DNA of 40,886 bases from Scatosoma sp045613545 (GTDB lineage: Bacteria > Bacillota > Clostridia > Christensenellales > Borkfalkiaceae). This document shows, one piece after another, positions 17,904 to 25,587 of this stretch (its first letter is position 1; the number at the start of each line of letters is the position of its first letter). Under the pieces are notes generated by a model. The model saw only the letters and a program-made list of their open reading frames with translations, did no database searches and had not been told where the DNA came from. The position numbers and the translations under genes are program-made. The stretch covers positions 1 to 40,886 of the forward strand of contig JAZLBD010000012.1 of NCBI GenBank assembly GCA_045613545.1, read 5' to 3'.

Positions 17904-18902
17904 TTATTCGGCTTTAACCTCTTTCTTTTTGCCTTGGTATTTCCCTTTGCGGTCTTTCGCTTTCTTTTCCACTTTCTTCACTACGGCGCAAATGCCGGGA
18001 AGGAGCAAGAAAGATACGACGACGGAGGAAACGAGCGCAACCACTGCGGACACCGCAAGCCAAGCGATCGGAGTCACGGCGATCGCGCCCAAAAGCACGA
18101 TGCCGACGAGGAGGGCTACGACGAAGTAGCTCATACCCTTTTGGTCCAACGCTTGTAATACGACGTCTTCTTCCGTTTTTTCTGCGTTTTCGGGATCCTT
18201 AAGCGCCTTTTTCACGTTGCCCATAAACAGGGAAACGACGCTGACCGTCAAAAGCCCCGCAAAAGCGAAAGTGTAAGCGACCGAGCCGGTCACGGGAATA
18301 CGAACGATCGTCGTGAGCGCAATCGCGAGCCCTACGGAAAGGAGCCCGGAGACCGCCGTCATAATACCGCTGTTGACTCCGTGGCGGATTGCGGAATACG
18401 CGAACGCGCCGATACAAAGTACGCCGAGCGCAAGGAACGCGCGCCATACGAACCCGTTTGCGAGCGTTGCCACCGCTTTTACTTCGTTCACGCTCACGTA
18501 GATAAAGCTATTAAACAAAGGGCTATCCTCTTTCACTTTTTCCGCGTTGAACGCCGTAACGAGGGCGGTCTTTGCCACTTCTAATTTTTCACCGTCCACC
18601 TCTGCGCTAAAGGTATATACGTATTCGTGCACCTTTTCGCCGGAAAGGTTGGAGGTAAAGTGATATTTTTCCATAATATCCGCGTCGCGGATTTTCGTTT
18701 CGCAAAGCTCCTCGATCAAAGCGTCCGATTTTTCATTAATGTTGGATTCGTAGCGGACGGTCAAGGTTTTCACGTCGCCTACCGTGGGCGCAACGTTGAA
18801 CCCAAAGAGCGCTTGCATTACCGCGCCCAATACGAGTAGCACGGAAACGACGATCGCGACGAGCTTCCATTTTCCCATTACTTTATGCAAAAACTTATTC
18901 AT
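17904..18902 (-). CDS. secF: Divergent SecF-like protein translocase subunit
   Basis: This 332-aa protein has the SecF layout: one N-terminal membrane helix, an extracytoplasmic domain of about 110 aa, then five more helices and a Lys-rich cytoplasmic tail. SecDF pulls secreted proteins out of the SecYEG channel using the proton gradient. The signature motif of the fourth helix (a GYSxNDT...FDR pattern in typical SecF) is replaced by GLLTVSVVSLFMGN, and the following LSRT motif with its conserved Arg reads LDQKGMSYF. The residues known to be needed for proton coupling are therefore absent. I chose ATG 18902, 9 nt after GGAGG, over the in-frame ATG 18911 that touches that site. It overlaps the end of secD by 8 bp. 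Confidence 0.75.
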   Translation of the reverse strand: MNKFLHKVMGKWKLVAIVVSVLLVLGAVMQALFGFNVAPTVGDVKTLTVRYESNINEKSDALIEELCETKIRDADIMEKYHFTSNLSGEKVHEYVYTFSAEVDGEKLEVAKTALVTAFNAEKVKEDSPLFNSFIYVSVNEVKAVATLANGFVWRAFLALGVLCIGAFAYSAIRHGVNSGIMTAVSGLLSVGLAIALTTIVRIPVTGSVAYTFAFAGLLTVSVVSLFMGNVKKALKDPENAEKTEEDVVLQALDQKGMSYFVVALLVGIVLLGAIAVTPIAWLAVSAVVALVSSVVVSFLLLPGICAVVKKVEKKAKDRKGKYQGKKKEVKAE

Positions 18903-20412
18903 CGTCGTCATCCTCCCTTACGAAACGGAAATATTTATATTTATCCTTGGAGGCAGACATCAACAGATAGCTGATTACCCTCGTCCAAAGCAACGCGCAG
19001 AACGCGGCAGTCACAAAGCAGACGAGCGCCTCGATGGCAAGCGCCCAGAAACCGCCCGTTCCGATGAGGAGCGCTACGCTTCCAAGCGCCAACACCGCAA
19101 GGGCGTCGATCGCGCCGAGAATCGTTTTCTTGAACCCGATCTTCACGGAAGATTCCACCGTTTTTCCGAGCGAAACTTCCTTTTTAATCGCCTCGTAGCT
19201 TCTCATCGAAAGGAACGCGGAGAAGATCATACCAAGCAAGAACACGAGCGCCGTGCCAGCCGAAACTTCCAAAACCGATTCGGTGATGAAAGCAAAGCAG
19301 AACGTCGTCACGCCGAAATAGGTGAGCGTCGAGTAGGCCATAGCGACTCCGAATCCGCCCATCTTCAAAATGGGAAGAACGACGATCGCAAGCACCGCAA
19401 TCAAAACCGCGGTGAAAAGAAGATTTTTCGCATTCCCGCCGTAAACCGCGCCGTAAATGGCGTAATCGTTGTTATCCACCTTTTCAAACGTGATTCCAAG
19501 ATCGCCGTACGCAATCGCAGTATTGAGCGTGACCGCTACGGCTTTTGCCACTGTATAATCGGTCATCGCGACCACCCAAACGTTGTCCGTTTGTTCTTCG
19601 AGATAGGACGGAGCAGGGTTCAACACTTGGTTTTCACCCACGCGGAAATTGATCGTCGCGCTCCCCGATTGATCGGCGGAAGCGTCCGTCTTCATTTTTT
19701 TAAGTTTTTCAGAGCCTGCGTCCGTCGTGCGAATTTCAATGTAGAAAACGTCGTTCTTCTTCTTCGCCTTGAATTCCTTAAAGTATGCGGACGGAGCATC
19801 GTCGCCCTTTACGGGGAACAATTTCGTCCCACTGCTATCCGCAACGTTGAATTCGCCGGTGTAGGAAAAATACGACAACACGACGATGGATTGATTTTCC
19901 GATTTGGGAAGCTCCACTTTAATGGCGTAGTCGTCCACCACCGAAATGCGGTAGTACGAATACCCGCAAGCGGAGAACCGATCTTTGATCATTTTCACCG
20001 TTTGTTCAAACCCTTCCAAGAAGGTTTCCGTGACGACGTAAGTTTCTTCTTCGCCGTCCGTGACCTTGTCCAAGATAGCAAGATCTTCGTCCGTCGAAAG
20101 GTACAAACCTTTGTGCTTATGATAAGAAGATACGTACTCTTGCGTCTCTTCCGTATCGCCTTTCACTTCGAGTTCTTCCAAATTCGCGTCGTATTCCATC
20201 GAGGAAATCACGCCTTCGGGATAATAGAGCGTGTAATATCCACCGGAAAGATCCGCGTCAAATTCGTATTGTTCGCTCGCCGGATTCCAAACCTTTACCG
20301 AGTCCTTGTCAAACACGGACAGAGGGAAAGACGGGATCGCGGAAATCGCGCAAAATACGAGGATTACGATGGTAATGAGCGCTAATAATACCACCGATTT
20401 CTTTTTGCCCAT
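18895..20412 (-). CDS. secD: Divergent SecD-like protein translocase subunit
   Basis: This 505-aa protein is a SecD homologue. It has an N-terminal helix (6-26) and a large extracytoplasmic part with DLSGG (54-58), matching the SecD DLxGG motif. The P1-type segment IKDRFSACGYSYYRISVVDD follows, then a C-terminal block of helices (about 329-485). The helix-four motif GMAVDANV of typical SecD reads GMIFSAFL (394-401), so the essential Asp (D519 in E. coli) is missing, while a later Asp in GAIDAL (436) is kept. GGAGG sits 6 nt before ATG 20412. It heads the secD-secF unit with its own strong promoter. The family assignment is secure; whether it still couples protons is doubtful. Confidence 0.8.
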   Translation of the reverse strand: MGKKKSVVLLALITIVILVFCAISAIPSFPLSVFDKDSVKVWNPASEQYEFDADLSGGYYTLYYPEGVISSMEYDANLEELEVKGDTEETQEYVSSYHKHKGLYLSTDEDLAILDKVTDGEEETYVVTETFLEGFEQTVKMIKDRFSACGYSYYRISVVDDYAIKVELPKSENQSIVVLSYFSYTGEFNVADSSGTKLFPVKGDDAPSAYFKEFKAKKKNDVFYIEIRTTDAGSEKLKKMKTDASADQSGSATINFRVGENQVLNPAPSYLEEQTDNVWVVAMTDYTVAKAVAVTLNTAIAYGDLGITFEKVDNNDYAIYGAVYGGNAKNLLFTAVLIAVLAIVVLPILKMGGFGVAMAYSTLTYFGVTTFCFAFITESVLEVSAGTALVFLLGMIFSAFLSMRSYEAIKKEVSLGKTVESSVKIGFKKTILGAIDALAVLALGSVALLIGTGGFWALAIEALVCFVTAAFCALLWTRVISYLLMSASKDKYKYFRFVREDDDDE

Positions 20413-20434
20413 TGATAGCCTCCTCTACGTTTTT

Positions 20435-20448
20435 GGGGCATACGCCCC
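20435..20448 (-). other. Leader hairpin of secD
   Basis: GGGGC and GCCCC form a 5-bp stem around a 4-nt loop in the secD leader, about 10 nt before the GGAGG. No T-tract follows, so it is not a terminator. It may stabilise the transcript. Confidence 0.4.
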
Positions 20449-20472
20449 GAACTTATCAATAAATACGCATTT

Positions 20473-20501
20473 ATTATACCTTATTCTTCGAATATCGTCA
20501 A
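20473..20501 (-). promoter_or_regulatory. Promoter of secD-secF
   Basis: TTGACG (20496-20501) and TATAAT (20473-20478) on the minus strand are 17 bp apart. Confidence 0.8.
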
Positions 20502-20555
20502 GTCATAACAAGGGAAATTGCCGATTTTTTTTGTGGTTTTTCCATTTTTTTGCCA

Positions 20556-20592
20556 TAAAAAAAGACGAACGCCCGCAAAGCGCTGTCTTTTT
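20556..20592 (-). terminator. Terminator after the TIGR04086 gene
   Basis: AAAAAAAGAC and GTCTTTTTTT form the base of a stem, with a GC-rich interior of short imperfect pairings. The minus-strand T-run ends the yajC-TIGR04086 transcript before the secD promoter. Confidence 0.65.
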
Positions 20593-20619
20593 TTCGTTCG
20601 TTTACGGCGCTTTCGCCTT

Positions 20620-21000
20620 TTATCCGCGCACGTTTACCGCGATAATTCCACTCAAAAATCCTATCGCGCCACCAAAGAGTAGGTCGAGAAAAAAATACCC
20701 GCCCGAAAGAGTAAAGTTCGCCAAAAATAGAAAGATCATTCGGCTAAACAGAATCGTGAAATCGCCGACGAAAATCCCTTTAATCCAGCCCTTTTCTCCA
20801 CGTAAAGAAAGTAGGCAACCGAGAAGAATACCTACTGCTTTTATCACGCAAACGGCAGGGAGTAAAACGCCGTTTCCCCAAGCAAAAAACTTCCAAAAAA
20901 GGGCGAATAGGACGGAAAAAATCAAACAGCAGAGAATTCCGATTCCAATACCTTTTCCCGTTTGCGACACACCTCTTTCCCCGAGTAATCGATCAAACAT
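20620..21000 (-). CDS. TIGR04086 (YrzE-like) small membrane protein
   Basis: This is a strongly hydrophobic protein of 126 aa with about four membrane helices. It resembles the TIGR04086 family of Clostridia and Bacilli (YrzE in B. subtilis), which typically lies next to yajC, as here. Function is unknown; the constant neighbourhood with tgt, yajC and secDF hints at a link to protein export. GGAGG lies 8 nt before ATG 21000. An in-frame GTG at 21009 falls inside the ribosome binding site, so it is not the start. The ribosome binding site is buried in a strong hairpin (see the entry at 21006-21036). Confidence 0.8.
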   Translation of the reverse strand: MFDRLLGERGVSQTGKGIGIGILCCLIFSVLFALFWKFFAWGNGVLLPAVCVIKAVGILLGCLLSLRGEKGWIKGIFVGDFTILFSRMIFLFLANFTLSGGYFFLDLLFGGAIGFLSGIIAVNVRG

Positions 21001-21005
21001 AAAAA

Positions 21006-21036
21006 TCACCTCCGCATCTATCTTATGCGAAGGCGA
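21006..21036 (-). promoter_or_regulatory. Hairpin covering the TIGR04086 ribosome binding site, followed by TTTTT
   Basis: On the minus strand TCGCCTTCGCAT (21025-21036) pairs with ATGCGGAGGTGA (21006-21017) across a 7-nt loop: 12 pairs, of which two are G-U. The 3' arm contains the GGAGG used by the next gene and is followed directly by TTTTT and ATG. It can act as a translational block or as an attenuating terminator. Confidence 0.7.
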
Positions 21037-21052
21037 TCGTCTTTTAGAATAT

Positions 21053-21487
21053 TTATTCTTCCGTTTCTTCCACAGGTGCTTCTTCCACAGGTGTTTCTTC
21101 CGCGGGAGTTTCCTCCACGTGCGTTTCTTCCACCGGTGTTTCTACGGGTTTGTCTTTCACTACGGCATCCGTTTGATAAATGGCTTGCTTTGTGAATTTG
21201 ACGTACGATTTACCGCTCGTTTCCGTACCCGTTTCCAAAACGAAAGAGCCGTCTTCGTCATTCACTTCCACAACGACGCCACAAACACCGCCGATCGTCG
21301 TGACCTTATTCCCGGGGCGAACTGCGTCCAATACCTTTTGTTGTTCTTGTTGTCTCTTCTTTGCCGAACGGGAGTTCATTACCATCGACAAAATAATAAT
21401 CCCAACGATCGCAATAATCAAGATATACGAACCGATATTGCTACCGCCGGAAGATTCCGTGCTTTCTGCTAAAAAATTCCAAAACAT
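21053..21487 (-). CDS. yajC: Preprotein translocase subunit YajC with a pentapeptide-repeat tail
   Basis: YajC is an accessory subunit of the SecDF-SecYEG export complex. This 144-aa form has a short N terminus, one membrane helix (about 19-38), the basic RSAKKRQQEQQK cytoplasmic segment and the RPGNKVTTIGGVCGVV motif typical of YajC. The last 30 residues are an acidic Pro/Glu tail made of about six near-repeats of VEETP, encoded by 15-bp units at roughly 21053-21142; such a tail is not part of the core family. GGAG lies 8 nt before ATG 21487. It has its own promoter with a leader hairpin and is followed by the TIGR04086 gene. Confidence 0.93.
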   Translation of the reverse strand: MFWNFLAESTESSGGSNIGSYILIIAIVGIIILSMVMNSRSAKKRQQEQQKVLDAVRPGNKVTTIGGVCGVVVEVNDEDGSFVLETGTETSGKSYVKFTKQAIYQTDAVVKDKPVETPVEETHVEETPAEETPVEEAPVEETEE

Positions 21488-21505
21488 ATTTTTTCTCCTT
21501 TTTTC

Positions 21506-21521
21506 ACGGCGAACGCGCCGT
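21506..21521 (-). other. Leader hairpin of yajC
   Basis: ACGGCG and CGCCGT form a perfect 6-bp GC-rich stem with a 4-nt loop, between the promoter and the ribosome binding site. No T-tract follows. Confidence 0.4.
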
Positions 21522-21533
21522 TATTCTGCCATT

Positions 21534-21562
21534 ATCATACCTTTTTTTTCCGCTTTTGGCAA
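21534..21562 (-). promoter_or_regulatory. Promoter of yajC
   Basis: TTGCCA (21557-21562) and TATGAT (21534-21539) on the minus strand are 17 bp apart. There is no clear terminator between the tgt stop at 21629 and this promoter, so tgt transcripts may also read into yajC. Confidence 0.7.
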
Positions 21563-21628
21563 GCGTTTCGAAAGGCAAAACAAAATTTTTTTTGCTTTTC
21601 ACTCAATTTTCACGATACGTTTTGCGGA

Positions 21629-22768
21629 TCACCACTTCCCCTCTCCGCCGTATTTTTCATAGAATTCTTTTCTAAATTCCAGCACGTATCCTCCCAAAAT
21701 CGCCTCGCGCAACCCTCTCATGAGCTTATGCAAGAAAGTGATATTGTGCAAGCTAAGGAGCATCGCGCCGTACATTTCCCCTGTGTTGACGAGGTGGCGA
21801 AGATACGCTTTCGTGTAGTGCTTACAGCACTCGCAGTCGCATTCCGGATCGAGGGGAGTGAAATCCTCTTTGTATTTCCCGTTGCGCACAACCACACGAC
21901 CCCTTGAAGTCATCGCCGTGCCGTTTCTTGCTATTCTCGTGGCGAGGACGCAGTCGAACATATCCACCCCGCGAATCGTGCCCTCGATTAAGCAATCGGG
22001 AGAGCCGACCCCCATCAAATAGCGCGGTACGTCTTGAGGCATTTTCCATTGCAAGTCTTCTAAAATATCGTACATGATCGGCTTGGGCTCGCCCACGGAA
22101 AGACCGCCGATTGCGATTCCGTGACGGACGAACGGCATACACCGTTCCAAGCTTTCTCTGCGCAAATCTTTATACATATTCCCTTGAATAATCGGAAAGA
22201 GCGCCTGCTCGGGGCGACGAGCGGATTCGTGCGCTTTATAGCACCGTTCCAGCCAATTCGCCGTACGAAGCATAGCGGCGCGCGCTTTGGCGTGGTCATA
22301 GCCGTATTCGCTACATTCGTCGAACGCCATAATGATATCCGCGCCTAAATTTTCCTCCACCTGCATCGCCTTTTCGGGGGTAAAGAAATGCTTACTCCCG
22401 TCGACGCTGGAAGAGAACTGCACTCCCTCGTCGGTGATTTTATTGAGTTTTCCAAGCGAAAAGACTTGGAATCCACCACTGTCCGTCAAAATCGGGCGAT
22501 CCCAATTCATAAATTTATGCAAGCCCCCCGCCTTTTTGACGAGCTCGTCGCCGGGTCGCATATAGAGGTGGTAGGTGTTCGACAAAATGATTTGCGAGCC
22601 CGCCTCTTTCAAGTCTCGAGGGAAAACCCCTTTGACCGTAGCTTGCGTCCCGACGGGCATATACACGGGCGTTTCGATGTCGCCGTGAGGGGTATGCAAA
22701 ATCCCTGCTCTCGCGCCCGTGACCGGATCGATTTTGATGAGTTCAAAAGAAAAATATTCGTTGTTCAT
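21629..22768 (-). CDS. tgt: Queuine/preQ1 tRNA-guanine transglycosylase
   Basis: Tgt swaps the wobble guanine of Asn, Asp, His and Tyr tRNAs for preQ1 on the way to queuosine. The 379-aa protein shows LTDSGGFQVFSL with the substrate-binding Asp at 96, the DECSEYG stretch, and GVDMFDCVLATR with the nucleophile Asp. It also has the zinc site CDCECC plus a downstream His. No queA or preQ1-synthesis gene is in the window, so the cell may salvage the base. ATG 22768 is preceded by a GGAAGAAAGGA purine tract. It has its own promoter. Confidence 0.95.
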   Translation of the reverse strand: MNNEYFSFELIKIDPVTGARAGILHTPHGDIETPVYMPVGTQATVKGVFPRDLKEAGSQIILSNTYHLYMRPGDELVKKAGGLHKFMNWDRPILTDSGGFQVFSLGKLNKITDEGVQFSSSVDGSKHFFTPEKAMQVEENLGADIIMAFDECSEYGYDHAKARAAMLRTANWLERCYKAHESARRPEQALFPIIQGNMYKDLRRESLERCMPFVRHGIAIGGLSVGEPKPIMYDILEDLQWKMPQDVPRYLMGVGSPDCLIEGTIRGVDMFDCVLATRIARNGTAMTSRGRVVVRNGKYKEDFTPLDPECDCECCKHYTKAYLRHLVNTGEMYGAMLLSLHNITFLHKLMRGLREAILGGYVLEFRKEFYEKYGGEGKW

Positions 22769-22796
22769 TCCTTTCTTCCAATTTTTATTTTGCCAT

Positions 22797-22825
22797 AGTA
22801 TAGCACTTTTTTTTCAAAAAATCAA
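22797..22825 (-). promoter_or_regulatory. Promoter of tgt
   Basis: TTGATT (22820-22825) and TATACT (22797-22802) on the minus strand are 17 bp apart. Confidence 0.65.
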
Positions 22826-22869
22826 TCGCTTTCGCCTCGTTTTCCCTTTTTCGCGTCGCCTTTCCACGA

Positions 22870-22906
22870 AAAAACCGCGATTCTCCCAAAATCGCGGTTT
22901 GCGTTC
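22870..22906. terminator. Possible terminator after the ABC exporter gene
   Basis: AAACCGCGATTCT (22873-22885) and AAAATCGCGGTTT (22889-22901) form a GC-centred stem of about 11 pairs. On the minus strand the stem follows the exporter stop at 22914, and a T-run (TTTTTTCGTGG) comes next. Confidence 0.7.
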
Positions 22907-22913
22907 GTCATTT

Positions 22914-24638
22914 TTACGCGCGGACGGTGTATTGATAAAGCTCGGCGTACAATCCCCCGCGCGCGATGAGTTCCTCGTGCGTGCCTCGTTCGGAAACCAT
23001 TCCGTCCGTAACGACCAAGATCTCGTCCGCGTTTTGCACGGTGGAAAGTCGATGCGCCACGACGATCGTCGTTCTACCTTTGGAAAGTTCGGAAAGCGAA
23101 GCTTGGATTTGCATTTCCGTCATATTATCGAGGGCACTCGTCGCTTCGTCCAAAACCAAAATCGGCGGATTTTTCAAGAACGCTCTCGCGATGGCGATCC
23201 GTTGTTTTTGACCGCCCGAAAGTTTCACGCCTCGCTCGCCCACTTCCGTGTCGTAGCCCTTTTCCAGACCCATCACGAACTCGTGGATATTCGCGCGCTT
23301 TGCAGCCTCCAGCATTTCCGCCTCCGTCTTTTCGGGCGCGCCGTACATAATGTTATCGCGTACCGATCCGCCGAAGAGGAACACGTCTTGCGCTACGACC
23401 GCGATCTTTTCGCGCAAAGAGGAAGAGGATACTTCGTTGATATCCACCCCGCCGATCGTGATCGAACCGCTGTCTCGGAGATAGAAACGGGGCAATAAGT
23501 TGCAAATCGTCGTTTTCCCACCTCCGCTACCGCCGACGAGCGCCACCGTCTTACCTCTTTCCACCGTAAACGACACCCCTTTGAGGACTTCTTTCCCTTC
23601 GTCCCCTTTTTTATAACCGAACGTGACGTCGTTAAAGACGATATCGCCGTCAAGGTTCGCCGTTTTCGGCGCGGACGGCTCGTATTCGCTCGGCTCGTCC
23701 ATAAGCTCGGAAAACCGCTTAAATCCGGTCATACCGTCTTGTACTTGTTCAAAGAGGGCGATGAGCGTTCGGAGGGGAGCTATGAGCATGTTGATATATA
23801 AAATGAACGCGGTGAAGTCTGCCGCGGATATCTTTTCATAGAAGAACATCACCCCGCCAAACACGAGAGCAAGCAGGTACAAAAAGTCGTTGAACGCGGA
23901 CATGCCCGTTTGGAATATCCCCATTGCCTTATACGAATTCCCTCTCGCTTTTTTGAAACGTTCGTTCACACCGTCGAATTTTTCTTTCTCGATTTTTTCG
24001 GCGTTATACGCTTTGGTCACGCGAACGCCCGTCACGCTCGATTCGATTTCCGCGTTGATATCGGCTACTTTTTTGCGCGATTCCTCAAACGCTTTGTTCA
24101 TTCTGTCTCTTGCGCGCACGGCGAAAATCACCATAAACGGCACGTATAAGAGTACGACGAGCGCCAAAAGAGGATGGATAATAAAGAGCATCACGAGCGC
24201 GCCGATAATCGAAAGGGTGGACGTGAGCAGTTGTTCGGGTCCGTGATGAGCAAGCTCGGACACTTCAAAAAGGTCGTTCAAGATACGGGACATAATACTG
24301 CCCGTCTTATTTTCGTCGAAATAGGAAAAGGGCAACGTTTCGATGTGGCGGAAGAGCGCCACGCGCATATCCCCTTGAATCCGCACCCCTAAAAGGTGTC
24401 CCCAATACGCCACGATATACGTCAAAACGGCTTTTATTATGTAGATGACGGCAAGCACTCCCGCCCAAATCAATAAAAGTTGCAAGTTTTGGTTGGGTAC
24501 GTAGTTGCCTATAATCTCCCTTGCAATGAACGGATAGAACATATTGCAAACGGAAATCAAAAAGGAGCAAAAAAGGTCGATAAAAAAGAGTTTTTTATGC
24601 GGTTTATAATAGGTGGCAAATCTTCGAAGCAATCGCAT
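22914..24638 (-). CDS. ABC exporter, fused membrane and ATPase domains
   Basis: This 574-aa half-transporter has a six-helix type IV membrane domain (about 15-310) and a C-terminal ATPase. It probably works as a dimer, exporting a lipid, drug or peptide. Visible motifs are Walker A GGSGGGKTT (369-377), signature LSGGQKQR, Walker B ILVLDEATSALD and the switch His in VAHRLS. Both catalytic Glu and His are present, so it should be active. I chose ATG 24638 after GAGGAAG; the frame is open to 24734 but that part overlaps the dus gene. It starts 1 bp after the dus stop, and no partner half-transporter gene is adjacent, so a homodimer is likely. The substrate is unknown. Confidence 0.93.
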   Translation of the reverse strand: MRLLRRFATYYKPHKKLFFIDLFCSFLISVCNMFYPFIAREIIGNYVPNQNLQLLLIWAGVLAVIYIIKAVLTYIVAYWGHLLGVRIQGDMRVALFRHIETLPFSYFDENKTGSIMSRILNDLFEVSELAHHGPEQLLTSTLSIIGALVMLFIIHPLLALVVLLYVPFMVIFAVRARDRMNKAFEESRKKVADINAEIESSVTGVRVTKAYNAEKIEKEKFDGVNERFKKARGNSYKAMGIFQTGMSAFNDFLYLLALVFGGVMFFYEKISAADFTAFILYINMLIAPLRTLIALFEQVQDGMTGFKRFSELMDEPSEYEPSAPKTANLDGDIVFNDVTFGYKKGDEGKEVLKGVSFTVERGKTVALVGGSGGGKTTICNLLPRFYLRDSGSITIGGVDINEVSSSSLREKIAVVAQDVFLFGGSVRDNIMYGAPEKTEAEMLEAAKRANIHEFVMGLEKGYDTEVGERGVKLSGGQKQRIAIARAFLKNPPILVLDEATSALDNMTEMQIQASLSELSKGRTTIVVAHRLSTVQNADEILVVTDGMVSERGTHEELIARGGLYAELYQYTVRA

Positions 24639-24639
24639 T

Positions 24640-25587
24640 TTATTCTTCCTCTGTAAAAATTTCTTTTGATAACGCCAACACCTCTTCGGGGGTTTGGCAG
24701 GCAAATAGTTTTTCTTTATAGGAGGCTGCTCCACGCTTGCCTTTCACGTAGAACACCGCCATTTTTCGCATAAACACCGTCGTAAACCGCTCGTCGAACA
24801 GTTCCGCCGTCCACCTAAGTTGCCTCTCGAGCATCGGATAGATCCCCTCGCGCTTTTTTCCCGTAAAATCGCAAAAAATTTGCGGGTCGTTCATTGCCGC
24901 GCGAGCAATCGCTATTCCGTCCGCGCCCGTCTCTTGGATTAACTTTTCTCCGTCCGCAACGGAAAACACGCCGCCGTTGGCGATGACGGGAATAGAAACG
25001 GCTTTCTTCGCTTTTGCGATTTCTTCCGTATGTACCCTCCCTGCGTAATACTGCTCTCTCGTTCTGCCGTGTATCGTCAGTAAACTCGCACCTGCCCCCT
25101 CCATACGACGGGCAAATTCCTCGCAAACGATATGTTCTTGGTCGATGCCGATACGGAATTTAACGGTGATCGTCTTTCCGCTTTTTACACATTCTTGCAC
25201 GATTTTTTCGGCAAGGCGAGGGTTTTCCAATAGCGCGCTCCCCTCGCCGTTTTTATAAATTTTCGGCACGGGACAACCCATATTGATATCCACGATAGGA
25301 AAGGGCGCAAGATCTTCGCTCTCGCAAGCACTTCGCATAACGGAGGGCTCGCTCCCGAAAATTTGCACCGCTTTATTTTTTTCATTTGGGGTGGTATACA
25401 AAAGCTCTTTCGTGTTTTCGCTACCGTATTTAAGCCCTTTTGCGCTCACCATTTCCGTAAAGCATAGCCCCGCGCCGTAGCTTTGGCAAAGCATGCGGAA
25501 CGGGTAGTTCGTATAGCCGGCAAGCGGAGCGAAAAACAAGTTGTTCTCCGTTTGTATGTTCCCAATTTGAATGGGGCGCAGTTTCAT
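24640..25587 (-). CDS. tRNA-dihydrouridine synthase (DusB-like)
   Basis: It reduces uridine to dihydrouridine in tRNA D-loops with FMN and NADPH. The 315-aa protein has an N-terminal TIM barrel with the FAPLAGYTNYPFR flavin region, DINMGCP containing the catalytic Cys 105, the HGRTREQYY motif and the phosphate-binding ANGGVFS, plus a small helical C-terminal domain. Its ATG overlaps the mazG stop as ATGA (4 bp), a mark of translational coupling. In B. subtilis a dus gene lies elsewhere, so linkage to mazG is a local feature. Confidence 0.93.
   Translation of the reverse strand: MKLRPIQIGNIQTENNLFFAPLAGYTNYPFRMLCQSYGAGLCFTEMVSAKGLKYGSENTKELLYTTPNEKNKAVQIFGSEPSVMRSACESEDLAPFPIVDINMGCPVPKIYKNGEGSALLENPRLAEKIVQECVKSGKTITVKFRIGIDQEHIVCEEFARRMEGAGASLLTIHGRTREQYYAGRVHTEEIAKAKKAVSIPVIANGGVFSVADGEKLIQETGADGIAIARAAMNDPQIFCDFTGKKREGIYPMLERQLRWTAELFDERFTTVFMRKMAVFYVKGKRGAASYKEKLFACQTPEEVLALSKEIFTEEE

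Noticed and set aside
18784..20385. 533-codon plus-strand frame opposite secD/secF
   Set aside because: It spans two real genes on the other strand, has improbable composition (many Arg, His, Phe) and no start signals.
20435..20448. GGGGC/GCCCC hairpin considered as a terminator before secD
   Set aside because: The stem is only 5 bp and is followed by A's on the transcribed strand, not T's.
21053..21142. Short tandem repeats considered as a CRISPR array
   Set aside because: The units are 15 bp, contiguous without spacers, and encode the VEETP repeats of YajC.
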